From the NCBI GenBank assembly GCA_017936925.1, contig JAGBEP010000026.1, positions 1 to 40,396 of the forward strand: a stretch of DNA of 40,396 nucleotides, read 5' to 3'. Made by a program: the position numbers and the translations under genes. The stretch is from Clostridia bacterium. Its GTDB lineage: Bacteria; Bacillota; Clostridia; TANB77; CAG-508. This document shows positions 25,031 through 33,099 of the stretch, one piece after another; position 1 is the stretch's first letter; each line of letters begins with the position of its first letter. The notes beneath the pieces were generated by a model, which searched no databases, was not told where the DNA came from, and saw only the letters and a program-made list of their open reading frames with translations.

Positions 25031-26875
25031 TTAAATTTCAAGTTTAGGCTGATACCTCTCAAGCCACATATTTACTTGACAAAGATAAGCCATAAGTTGC
25101 GGACCAGTCATCAATTGACCAAACCAAGGCCTAGAAAAAGCATTACCATCAGTATCAAGAATTTCGCGAATATAATTCTCATTTAATATATTCTTAATAG
25201 GAGCATTTTTATCAGACAAAATATTAGACAACATAGATTTTACTGTTTTTAAATATGTTGGATTATAAGTTTTAGGATAAGGACTTTTCTTTCTCTCAAC
25301 AATTTCCTTAGGAAGAATATCTTTTACAACATATCTAAGAAGACCTTTTTCACGGCCATTCAAAGCCTTCATCTCCCAAGGGACATTCCACATATATTGA
25401 ACTAATCGATAATCACAAAAAGGAACCCTAACCTCCAAACCAGAAGCCATAGACATTCTATCAGATCTATCCAAAAGAGTTTGCATCCACCAATTTAAAG
25501 TTAAATAAGAAATACGTCTTTTTTCAACAGTTTCCATTGAATCAGAATCAAGAAAATCAATCTGATTTAAAGATTGATGATATCTACAATCTATATATTC
25601 TTTTAAATTAACTTTTTTTGAAATAGCAGGACTAAGTAAGTGTTGTCTTTCAGAAATTGCAATTGACCATGGAAAAGTGTTGCTATTTAATGCATCCTCA
25701 CGAAAAAACCAAGGGTAACCAGCAAAAATTTCATCAGAACATTCACCAGAAAGAACAACACTAACACTTTTTTTAATCTCTTTACAAAATAAATAAAAAG
25801 AAGAATCAACATCAGCCATTCCAGGCATATCACGAGCAATCATAGCATTCTCTAAAGAAGAAGCAAGTTCAGGAGTATCAAGCATGATTTGAGAGTGTCT
25901 ACAACCAAAGTTTTTAACCATAATATCAATAAAATCCCTATCAGAATTAGGCTGAAAATCATTTTTCTTAAAGTTAATATCATTATCTAAATAATCAACT
26001 GAAAAAGTTCTAAACTTTTCTGGACAATCCGAAAAATATTTACTAGCATATGCAGTAATAATGCTTGAATCAAGCCCACCAGAAAGCATCATACCAAGAG
26101 GCACATCAGAAACTAGTTGTTTATTTATAGAATCATCTAAATAAAAGTTAATTTTTTTGCAAGTATCTTCAAAATTATCAGTATGAGGTTTCGTTTCAAG
26201 TTTAAAATATTGTTCCATTTTAAATCCATTATTATCAAAAACACCAAAATAACCAGGCTTCAATTCATAAATATCTTTAAAAGGAGTAAGTCCAGGAGTA
26301 TGAGAAGGACCTATACCAAACAATTCACAAATACCATACTCATCAACAGTAGCAGAAATATCAGGATGCTCTAATAAAGCTTTAATTTCTGAACCGAAAA
26401 CAAAATTATTGTTTTTAAAAGTGTAAAATAAAGGTTTAATACCAAAATGATCACGAGCAATATACAATTCCTTTTTAGAAGAATCCCAAATAGCAAAAGC
26501 AAAAATTCCATTTAAATGATTAACAACATCGTATCCAAAATGAATATAAGCTTTTAACAAAATTTCAGTATCACAATGACCTTTAAAAGAAAAGCCATTT
26601 TCAATAAGAACATTTCTGATTTCATCAACATTATAGATTTGGCCATTATAAACAATTGTATAAACATTATCCTGAAAATTACAACTCATAGGTTGCCTTC
26701 CATTTTTAGGATCAATAACAATTAACCTTTTATGTCCTAAATTAACATTATTTTCAAAAAAAAGTCCATCCTCATCAGGCCCTCTAGAAGCAAGTGTATT
26801 AGTCATATTTCTAATAAGATAATAGTCATTTGAAATATTTTTGTTATAATTTACAATTCCGCAAAAACCGCACAT
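25031..26875 (-). CDS. asnB: Asparagine synthase (glutamine-hydrolysing)
   Basis: A 614-residue class II amidotransferase making asparagine from aspartate, ATP and glutamine ammonia. Cys2 of MCGFCGIVNY is the glutaminase nucleophile; SRGPDEDG, LGHKRLIVID and YNGQIYN are conserved in that domain. The synthetase domain has the PP-loop LMSGGLDSSIITAYA, printed here as GMMLSGGLDSS, plus VVLSGECSDEIFAGYPW and VPFCDYRLVQYMW. Length is typical. AGGAGG precedes the ATG on the minus strand. It is divergent from the prepilin-VWA gene with only about 50 bases between the start regions. Confidence 0.97.
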   Translation of the reverse strand: MCGFCGIVNYNKNISNDYYLIRNMTNTLASRGPDEDGLFFENNVNLGHKRLIVIDPKNGRQPMSCNFQDNVYTIVYNGQIYNVDEIRNVLIENGFSFKGHCDTEILLKAYIHFGYDVVNHLNGIFAFAIWDSSKKELYIARDHFGIKPLFYTFKNNNFVFGSEIKALLEHPDISATVDEYGICELFGIGPSHTPGLTPFKDIYELKPGYFGVFDNNGFKMEQYFKLETKPHTDNFEDTCKKINFYLDDSINKQLVSDVPLGMMLSGGLDSSIITAYASKYFSDCPEKFRTFSVDYLDNDINFKKNDFQPNSDRDFIDIMVKNFGCRHSQIMLDTPELASSLENAMIARDMPGMADVDSSFYLFCKEIKKSVSVVLSGECSDEIFAGYPWFFREDALNSNTFPWSIAISERQHLLSPAISKKVNLKEYIDCRYHQSLNQIDFLDSDSMETVEKRRISYLTLNWWMQTLLDRSDRMSMASGLEVRVPFCDYRLVQYMWNVPWEMKALNGREKGLLRYVVKDILPKEIVERKKSPYPKTYNPTYLKTVKSMLSNILSDKNAPIKNILNENYIREILDTDGNAFSRPWFGQLMTGPQLMAYLCQVNMWLERYQPKLEI

Positions 26876-26920
26876 AAAACCTCCTAATTTAATAAATTAA
26901 TTACAATTTCTGATTAAATA

Positions 26921-26949
26921 TTGAAATGAAAAAAATTTATAGCTATAAT
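26921..26949 (+). promoter_or_regulatory. Sigma-A promoter of the prepilin-VWA gene
   Basis: TTGAAA (26921-26926), a 17-base spacer and TATAAT (26944-26949). The promoter overlaps an in-frame upstream ATG at 26926, which shows that the true start is the later ATG at 26980. Confidence 0.8.
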
Positions 26950-26979
26950 AAAAATATATATGCAGAAAAGGAGAAAAAT

Positions 26980-28792
26980 ATGAAAAACGAAAGAGGAATT
27001 ACGCTGTTAACATTAATAATCACGATTGTTATAATGATAGTATTAGCTGTAATAGTAATTAATGTAGCACTTGGTGATAACGGGATATTCAAAAATACAA
27101 AAACAGCAAAAATAATGAATAAAGTACAAGCTCTTGATGATTCAATCAAAGCATATACACTAAAAAATAATGACCCATATTCATCATCCAAAAAGACAAT
27201 TAATGATTTAATATCAGAAGGAATACTAAAAAAGATAACTCTAACAGGTGAAAATATTACCAGTGAAGAAGATGATAAATCAATTTACTATGTAAACTTT
27301 GAAAATGCTGGATTAGAAGTAGCTCAGACATTAGGATTAAAGAGTGAAGATTTTGAAAACTCAGAAAAATTAACTTCTTTTACATATACAAGACTATCCG
27401 ATTTGCAAGATAAAGGAATTTATGTTGTAGACAACGATTTAAATGCAGCATATTTAAAAGATAACAGAACATATGGAACTTTAACAAACTTTGGAGAGAA
27501 ACAAAACATTGACGTTGCATCAGAATATGCTTCACAAAAACTGAAATTAATAGTAAATCCAAGTGGAGAAGTAACATACCAAGAAGCTATATTAGTAATA
27601 GATAGAACTGTTTCAATGGCATTAGCAGATAGTGCTAAAGATACAGAAGATATAACATTAATAAAAAATTCAGATGGAACAATAGATTATGTAGCAAGTT
27701 ACAATACAACAAGATGGGCTTGTACTGTTAAGGCACTAGACACATTTGTGCAAACATATTTTAAAAATTGCCCAAACGGAAAAGTATCTATTTATACATT
27801 TTATGGCGGAAAAAATGATGGAGGTATAGAACTACTTGGTACTTGTAGCAGTGAAAGTGAAGCTAAAAGTAAATACGCCAATATATTTACAGAAGATCAA
27901 TTTAGGACAGCAGTTTCAAATCTTATTAATAAATATAATGAATATAAAAATAGTGGCGGATCATGGGGCGGAAATAGTGCAGTAAGCCAAGTAAACAGAT
28001 ATTATTTTGGAGGAACACAATATTTTAATGTAGACTCAAGCGGAAACTATCAAATAGATTGTAGATTTGCCAACCAACAATTTAGTACATTATTTAATGG
28101 AGATCCAGCAAGACTTGGATATAGCACATGTGCACCAAACGCATTATATAAAGCATACCTACAAGCTCAAACAAATGCAAAAAATTCAATATTAACCAAT
28201 GTAATTATAATGACAGATGGAGATTCAAACGCTTATTGGAGTCCATGTAGTGATAAATATAGTATAGGTACAGTAGCTAAGAATATAAGAGAATTATCAG
28301 TAGGAGAAAAAAATTTCGGAGTTTATGCCATAGAGCTAGGGTATGACTTGCGAGAGCGGATTTGAATCAACATTTCGTGGAAATATCGATGGCGCTTATA
28401 GAGCAACAAATGCTGACGAATTGTCTGCAATATTTGACACACTAGCAAATACATTTACAGAAGATGTACAAACCGATGCTGATAGCTCACACTCAATCAA
28501 AGTGCTAGATTCAAACAACGAACTTAAAGAATACTCAATAGAGGATGTATATAGCATAGTATTATCACTACAAGAAGACAAAGATTCATCAAGCAGTTCA
28601 ATTGTAGAACTAAAATTTGAAGAAGGTGGCACAGGAGTCGGAGGAATATATGATTTAAATGAAATATATGATAAAGAAACAGGTATTATATCATTAGAAA
28701 AAGCATGGCAACTATGGGAAGGATGGACAGGACTAAATCCATCAGACTTAGACAGTTATGAATACAAAGCCATAACAGTATTTACCAATTGA
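26980..28792 (+). pseudogene. Prepilin-like protein with von Willebrand A domain, one frameshift
   Basis: The true start is ATG 26980 (AAAGGAGAAAAAT before it). The N-terminus MKNERGITLLTLIITIVIMI is a type IV prepilin-like signal: a basic leader, Gly, then a hydrophobic helix, as in clostridial pseudopilins. A VWA domain follows: EAILVIDRTVSMAL (a DxTxS metal site in place of DxSxS), a Cys-rich middle with seven or more Cys, and NVIIMTDGDSNAYW. The frame stops at 28365. The next frame takes over without gap from FESTFRGNIDGAYRATNADE to the TGA at 28792, so one extra base lies between 28337 and 28365 (most simply C28357 before GGA). Repaired, it encodes about 604 residues, exported and probably incorporated in a pilus or held at the cell surface. 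Such tip-adhesin-like VWA pilins bind surfaces or matrix. Confidence 0.87.
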
Positions 28793-28817
28793 CAAAATTG
28801 GCTAAAAGTAATATAAT
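28789..28817 (+). promoter_or_regulatory. Consensus sigma-A promoter of typA
   Basis: TTGACA (28789-28794), a 17-base spacer and TATAAT (28812-28817). The -35 box overlaps the stop codon of the VWA gene. Confidence 0.85.
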
Positions 28818-28833
28818 ATTATACAGTTTTCAG

Positions 28834-28883
28834 ATAGGGCGTAGTATCTACGCCCTATGCACGTGTTATAAAAAAAGATAGGG
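28834..28883 (+). promoter_or_regulatory. typA leader hairpin with possible competing pairing at the ribosome-binding site
   Basis: ATAGGGCGTAG (28834-28844) and CTACGCCCTAT (28848-28858) form a perfect 11-bp stem with a TAT loop about 10 bases after the expected transcription start. There is no T run, so it is not a terminator. The CCCTAT of the 3' arm (28853-28858) also matches ATAGGG at 28878-28883, which overlaps the Shine-Dalgarno region of typA (ATAGGGG). The two pairings exclude each other, as in an RNA switch or thermosensor. Inference only. Confidence 0.5.
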
Positions 28884-28892
28884 GTTAAAAAA

Positions 28893-30716
28893 ATGATTAA
28901 CGAGAAAATTAGAAATGTAGCAATCATAGCTCACGTAGACCACGGAAAAACAACACTAGTAGACGCAATGTTAAAACAAAGTGGTATATTTAGAGAAAAT
29001 GAACAAGTTCAAGAAAGAGTAATGGACTCAAACGATCTAGAAAAAGAAAGAGGAATAACAATACTTTCTAAAAATACAGCAGTTCACTATAAAGATATAA
29101 AAATAAATATAGTAGATACACCAGGGCACGCAGATTTTGGTGGAGAAGTTGAACGTGTATTAAAAATGGTTGATGGAGTTGTTTTACTAGTAGATGCCTT
29201 CGAAGGTGCAATGCCACAAACAAGAGAAGTACTAAAAAAATCATTAGCACTAAACCTAAAACCAATAGTTGTTATAAACAAGATTGATAGACCAGGAGCA
29301 AGACCAGAAAAAGTAGTTGACGAAGTTCTAGATTTATTTATTGAATTAGATGCAAACGATGACCAATTAGAATTTCCAGTAGTATACGCATCTGGAAAGC
29401 AAGGAACAGCAACATTAGATTTAAACAAGCCAGGAGAGAATTTAGAGTGCTTATTTGAAACAATAGTAAACACAATAAAAGCTCCAAACTGTGATCAAAA
29501 CGGACCAATGCAAATGTTAGTATCAAACATTGATTATGATGAATATATCGGAAGAATTGCAGTAGGTAGAGTAGAAAGAGGAATTGTAAAACTTGGAATG
29601 CCGGTTACAATTTGTAAAAAAGACGACAAAACAGAAAGTGCCAGAGTTACAAAACTTTATACATATGATGGACTAAAAAGAATTGAAACAGAAGAAGTTG
29701 GAGCAGGAGATATCATTTGTCTATCAGGAATAGCAGATATAAATATAGGAGAAACAATCTGCGATTATGAAAATCCAGAAAAAATCCCATTTGTTGATAT
29801 AGACGAACCAACAGTATCTATGACATTTAGTGTAAACAATGGACCGCTAGCCGGACGTGAAGGACAATTTATAACATCTAGACATATAAGAGATAGATTG
29901 TTTAAAGAATTAGACAGAAACGTATCATTAAGAGTAGCAGAAACAGATTCACCAGACTCATTCGAAGTTTCAGGAAGAGGAGAACTACACCTATCAGTAT
30001 TAATTGAAACAATGAGAAGAGAAGGATTTGAGCTTCTAGTTTCTAGACCAAAAGTTATAATAAAAGAAATCGATGGAGTAAAATGTGAGCCAATCGAAAG
30101 ATTAGTAGTAAACGTACCAGACGATTGTATAGGAACAGTTATTGAAAAGCTAGGTAGAAGAAAAGGCGAAATGATAAACATGGAACCAGCAGAAGCTGGA
30201 CACACAAAAGTAGAATTCAAAATACCAGCAAGAGGACTTATAGGATACAGAACAGAATTTTTAACAGATACTAAAGGAAACGGAACAATGAACTCAATAT
30301 TCGATTCATATGAACCATATAAAGGAGAAGTGGTATCAAGAGTTAGAGGAACAATAGTTGCATTTGAAGCAGGAAAATCCATAACATACGGATTATACAA
30401 TGCACAAGACAAAGGTGACCTATTCATAGGACCAGGTGTAGAAGTATATGAAGGAATGATAGTAGGAATTAACTCTAGACCAGAAGACTTAGCTATAAAT
30501 GTATGTAAAGAAAAACATTTAACAAACACTAGAGCATCTGGATCAGATGATGCCCTAAGATTAGTACCACCAATTCAAATGAGCTTAGAAAAAGCAATCG
30601 AATTCATTCAAGATGATGAACTAGTAGAGGTAACACCAAAAAATATAAGATTAAGAAAGAAAATCTTAGACTCAAAAGAAAGAGAAAGAGCTGCTAGAAA
30701 CGCAAATAAAATATAA
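28893..30716 (+). CDS. typA: Translational GTPase TypA/BipA
   Basis: 607 residues, an EF-G-like ribosome-binding GTPase needed for growth at low temperature and for stress adaptation in several bacteria. G1 AHVDHGKT (13-20), G2 ERGITIL, G3 DTPGHADFGGEVERV, G4 NKIDRPGA and the C-terminal typA block (GRKGEMINMEP, FKIPARGLIGYRTEF, TKGNGTMNSIFDSYEP). Own consensus promoter and a structured leader. A terminator follows. Confidence 0.98.
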   Translation: MINEKIRNVAIIAHVDHGKTTLVDAMLKQSGIFRENEQVQERVMDSNDLEKERGITILSKNTAVHYKDIKINIVDTPGHADFGGEVERVLKMVDGVVLLVDAFEGAMPQTREVLKKSLALNLKPIVVINKIDRPGARPEKVVDEVLDLFIELDANDDQLEFPVVYASGKQGTATLDLNKPGENLECLFETIVNTIKAPNCDQNGPMQMLVSNIDYDEYIGRIAVGRVERGIVKLGMPVTICKKDDKTESARVTKLYTYDGLKRIETEEVGAGDIICLSGIADINIGETICDYENPEKIPFVDIDEPTVSMTFSVNNGPLAGREGQFITSRHIRDRLFKELDRNVSLRVAETDSPDSFEVSGRGELHLSVLIETMRREGFELLVSRPKVIIKEIDGVKCEPIERLVVNVPDDCIGTVIEKLGRRKGEMINMEPAEAGHTKVEFKIPARGLIGYRTEFLTDTKGNGTMNSIFDSYEPYKGEVVSRVRGTIVAFEAGKSITYGLYNAQDKGDLFIGPGVEVYEGMIVGINSRPEDLAINVCKEKHLTNTRASGSDDALRLVPPIQMSLEKAIEFIQDDELVEVTPKNIRLRKKILDSKERERAARNANKI

Positions 30717-30723
30717 AAACCAA

Positions 30724-30757
30724 AAAAGGCCTCTGAAAAAGATCAGAGACCTTTTCT
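30724..30757 (+). terminator. Rho-independent terminator
   Basis: AAAAGGCCTCTGA (30724-30736) pairs with TCAGAGACCTTTT (30743-30755) with one mismatch. It lies between typA and the methyltransferase gene. Confidence 0.85.
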
Positions 30758-30780
30758 AGTAAATAAGATAGGAGATAAAA

Positions 30781-31374
30781 ATGTTTAACGAAGAAGAACT
30801 AAAAATTGTAAAAGAACGAGCTTTAGAAAATCACATTCCAATTCTAATGGATGATACAATGGAAAAAATAGAAGAAATTTTAAAAAAAGAAAAACCAAAA
30901 AGAATCCTAGAAATTGGAACAGCAGTTGGATATTCAGCAAGTATGTTTGCAAAAAATACAGACGAAGATTGCATAATTGACACAATAGAAATAAGCGAAG
31001 AAAGAGCAAAAGAAGCACAAGAAAACATAGAAAAAATCGGAGTTAAAGAAAAAATAAACATATACATAGGAAATGCAGTAGAAATTTTACCAACAATGAA
31101 CAATGAATACGACATAGTATTTATAGACGCAGCAAAAGGAAAATATCCAATATTTTTAGAACACGCAATAAGAATGATAAAAAATGAAGGACTAATACTA
31201 GCAGACAACATTCTTTACAAAGGATATGTTATGAGCGACTATAATGAACACAAACAACGAACAGCAGTTAGACATTTAAGAGAATATATAAAAGAAATAA
31301 CAGAAAACGACAAATGTGAATCTGAAATATTAGAAGTAGGAGATGGACTAGCTATAACAAGAGTAAGAAAGTAA
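30781..31374 (+). CDS. trmR: O-methyltransferase, TrmR (YrrM) family
   Basis: A 197-residue class I SAM-dependent O-methyltransferase (PF01596 type). Motif I is ILEIGTAVGYSA, acidic loop DTIEISEERA, then GNAVEILPTM, VFIDAAKGKY (metal/substrate Asp) and LILADNILYKGYV. The bacterial group with LADNILYKG methylates 5-hydroxyuridine at position 34 of tRNA (TrmR in Bacillus). It follows typA after a terminator, with AAGATAGGAG before ATG. The exact substrate is inferred from family likeness. Confidence 0.88.
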   Translation: MFNEEELKIVKERALENHIPILMDDTMEKIEEILKKEKPKRILEIGTAVGYSASMFAKNTDEDCIIDTIEISEERAKEAQENIEKIGVKEKINIYIGNAVEILPTMNNEYDIVFIDAAKGKYPIFLEHAIRMIKNEGLILADNILYKGYVMSDYNEHKQRTAVRHLREYIKEITENDKCESEILEVGDGLAITRVRK

Positions 31375-31393
31375 TTAAGAAACCAATGTTGTG

Positions 31394-31422
31394 TTGACAT
31401 AATTTTAGAAAAATGGTATTAT
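31394..31422 (+). promoter_or_regulatory. Sigma-A promoter of the solitary 31.5-kb gene
   Basis: TTGACA (31394-31399), a 17-base spacer and TATTAT (31417-31422). It shares the 11-mer GTTGACATAAT with the promoters at 13138 and 24033. Confidence 0.8.
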
Positions 31423-31455
31423 AAAAATTACAAATTTATTAGGAGGTGTTTCAAA

Positions 31456-31938
31456 ATGAAACAATTGTTTCGCCGGATAAAGCGAATGAGGCAAAGAGAA
31501 CCCCATATTTTCGGAGAACTGATGGAGCAAATCGCTATGTTCGAAGAGATTAACATCATATTCGACAGTCAGCTCGAAGAAAGAACGTGTTCAAGCTTCA
31601 AAGACATCATGAATGACTACACAAGTCGCGTTATTTGGAATGCAGAAGAAAGCCGAAAACTCAAAGTCATCAACAAAGAAACTGCGATGACAGAGCAAAA
31701 CGTACTCGTACAAAGAGTGCTCAGCGGACACGAAAACGGTACATATTACTATGGTACAATGAGCTTTATCAAATTCAAGAAAGGCTGGTACTACGTAAAA
31801 TCAGACACCAAATCACGACTCGTCCGGCTACCCACTTTGGATGAATCCTATGCTCAATACACAGATAAACAAGGACTCGTTCACAACGGCAAATTAGATG
31901 AGATGTTAGAACTCTTCTTCACATACGACGAAGAATAA
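31456..31938 (+). CDS. Orphan protein of foreign composition
   Basis: A 160-residue protein with no signal peptide. The N-terminus is very basic (MKQLFRRIKRMRQREP), followed by a helical middle and a strand-rich C-terminal half: GHENGTYYYGTMSFIKFKKG, WYYVKSDTKSRLVRLPTL. It ends in DEMLELFFTYDEE, similar to the end of the 24.1-kb orphan. No family recognised. Codon use is richer in G+C (CGC, CGG, CTC, ATC) than trmR or the ASCH gene next to it. It has its own promoter, a TTAGGAGGTG site and its own terminator, so it is a self-contained single-gene unit, probably acquired. Confidence 0.85.
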   Translation: MKQLFRRIKRMRQREPHIFGELMEQIAMFEEINIIFDSQLEERTCSSFKDIMNDYTSRVIWNAEESRKLKVINKETAMTEQNVLVQRVLSGHENGTYYYGTMSFIKFKKGWYYVKSDTKSRLVRLPTLDESYAQYTDKQGLVHNGKLDEMLELFFTYDEE

Positions 31939-31989
31939 TCTCATCAAAAACATCAAATCTCAGGGAATTCCCCGCAAAGACCCAAGGAA

Positions 31990-32020
31990 CCTTCTGGAAC
32001 AAATCCAGAAGGCTTCTTTG
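31990..32020 (+). terminator. Rho-independent terminator
   Basis: CCTTCTGGA (31990-31998) pairs perfectly with TCCAGAAGG (32004-32012), followed by CTTCTTTG. It closes the 31.5-kb orphan gene. Confidence 0.88.
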
Positions 32021-32091
32021 TATTTGTAACAGAAAAAGAAAATACTGAAGAGGTATAAAACTAAAATATTTAAATTTATATAGGAGAAAAA

Positions 32092-32496
32092 ATGAAAGTA
32101 CTAACAATAAAACAACCATGGGCAACTTTAATAATACAAGGAGATAAAAGATTTGAATTCAGAAGTTGGCAAACAAAATATAGAGGAGATTTATTAATAC
32201 ACGCAGGGAAAGGCATAGATAAAGAAGCAATGAAAAGATTAGCAAAATATCTTCCAGAAGAATTACCATATGGAAAGATCTTAGGAAAAGTTAAATTAGT
32301 AGATTGCATAAAAATGTCACCAGAATTTAAAGAGTTATTATTAAAAGAAAACAGTGATATTTATACCAAAAGTTCTTTTCAAGAAAATTATGGATGGCAA
32401 GTATCAGATGTTGAAGTTTTTGAGAATCCGATAGAGGCAAAAGGACATTTAAGTTTATGGGAATATAATATAGAAGACCCAAAAAGAAAAATATAA
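32092..32496 (+). CDS. ASCH-domain protein
   Basis: A 134-residue protein that is almost entirely one ASCH (ASC-1 homology) domain, a PUA-like fold that binds RNA or modified nucleosides. Diagnostic features are LTIKQPWATLIIQGDKRFEFR, the conserved E-x-R-S-W, YRGDLLIHAGKG and the final GHLSLWEYN. Bacterial stand-alone ASCH proteins include N4-acetylcytidine amidohydrolases (YqfB type), but the specific activity here is not certain. TAGGAG precedes the ATG. Confidence 0.9.
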   Translation: MKVLTIKQPWATLIIQGDKRFEFRSWQTKYRGDLLIHAGKGIDKEAMKRLAKYLPEELPYGKILGKVKLVDCIKMSPEFKELLLKENSDIYTKSSFQENYGWQVSDVEVFENPIEAKGHLSLWEYNIEDPKRKI

Positions 32497-32696
32497 ATTT
32501 GAGTTTGCAGAAGCAGATAAAGTAGTATTTGATTTGATATAAGAGAAATATTTCTTATTCAGATAGGGTAATATCATAAGAAGCTAAGCTATATCTGTAG
32601 GTAATATATAATCACCATGTATTTCACTTTTTAAATGAATTTTATTATTTATTAAAGTTAATACATTGTGTAAACATATGTTTTAAAATAAAAAGC

Positions 32697-32729
32697 GTGA
32701 TATAATGTAAGCAATAAATAGTAATTTGT
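32697..32729 (+). promoter_or_regulatory. Extended -10 promoter of the small membrane protein (direct repeat, copy 1)
   Basis: TGATATAAT (extended -10) with TATAAT at 32701-32706. The 33 bases match copy 2 at 32982-33014 at 28 positions. No clear -35. It lies 40 bases before the small gene at 32746. Confidence 0.65.
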
Positions 32730-32745
32730 AGAGGAGGATAAATTA

Positions 32746-32931
32746 ATGAAGAATAAAGGAATTATAATTGGCTTAATAATTGGAATTGTAATGGCAATTT
32801 TATGGAGTATAGTTTTTGTTAATGTACTAAATAGTATGGCTGGAATTGGTATAGGTATATGTTTTGGTATAAGCTTTGTTCCAGCTTTTAGCTTAATTTT
32901 CTCAAAAAAAGATGATGAAAAACAAAAATAA
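32746..32931 (+). CDS. Small hydrophobic membrane protein
   Basis: 61 residues with two hydrophobic helices (IIIGLIIGIVMAILWSIVFV and a Gly-rich second one, GIGIGICFGISFVPAFSLIF) and a charged C-terminus (SKKDDEKQK). No family recognised. GAGGAGG lies 9 bases before the ATG. Its promoter sequence is duplicated 285 bases downstream. Confidence 0.65.
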   Translation: MKNKGIIIGLIIGIVMAILWSIVFVNVLNSMAGIGIGICFGISFVPAFSLIFSKKDDEKQK

Positions 32932-32946
32932 AAATTACAATAAGTA

Positions 32947-32978
32947 GGGCAGGTAATTCAGTTGAAACTTATCTGCCC
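32947..32978 (+). terminator. Hairpin after the small membrane protein gene, probable terminator
   Basis: GGGCAGGTAA (32947-32956) pairs with TTATCTGCCC (32969-32978) with one G-U pair. There is no T run, so it may act weakly or stabilise the 3' end. Confidence 0.5.
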
Positions 32979-32981
32979 ATT

Positions 32982-33014
32982 GTGATATAATCTAAACACA
33001 AGATAGTAATTTGT
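32982..33014 (+). promoter_or_regulatory. Extended -10 promoter without a gene (direct repeat, copy 2)
   Basis: TGATATAAT with TATAAT at 32986-32991, and TTGAAA at 32962-32967 with an 18-base spacer. It matches copy 1 at 28 of 33 positions, including GTAATTTGT at the end. No coding frame follows. Confidence 0.6.
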
Positions 33015-33081
33015 CGTGCAAATTAAGAATAAAAAAATATGAATTAGAAATGGTATAATCAAACTATTTCTATTTTTTTTA
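32998..33081 (+). ncRNA. Candidate small RNA of about 80 nt
   Basis: Promoter copy 2 should start transcription near 32998. The only structure downstream is a terminator at 33046-33081, and no ribosome-binding site with a start codon and useful frame lies between. This predicts a short non-coding transcript upstream of the DXS-like gene. It could also be the relic of a deleted gene. Confidence 0.35.
33046..33081 (+). terminator. Rho-independent terminator of the candidate small RNA
   Basis: AGAAATGG (33046-33053) pairs with CTATTTCT (33064-33071) with one G-U pair, followed by ATTTTTTTT. Confidence 0.7.
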
Positions 33082-33099
33082 GAATTTTGATAAAAAGTA

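Noticed and set aside
26926..26979. Earlier start of the prepilin-VWA gene at ATG 26926
   Set aside because: A good promoter (-35 at 26921, -10 at 26944) overlaps it, so this codon would not be in the transcript; ATG 26980 has the ribosome-binding site.
32497..32540. Possible frameshifted C-terminal extension of the ASCH protein (reading KFEFAEADKVVFDLI)
   Set aside because: ASCH domains naturally end near GHLSLWEYN, and a 20-residue tail in another frame is easily fortuitous.
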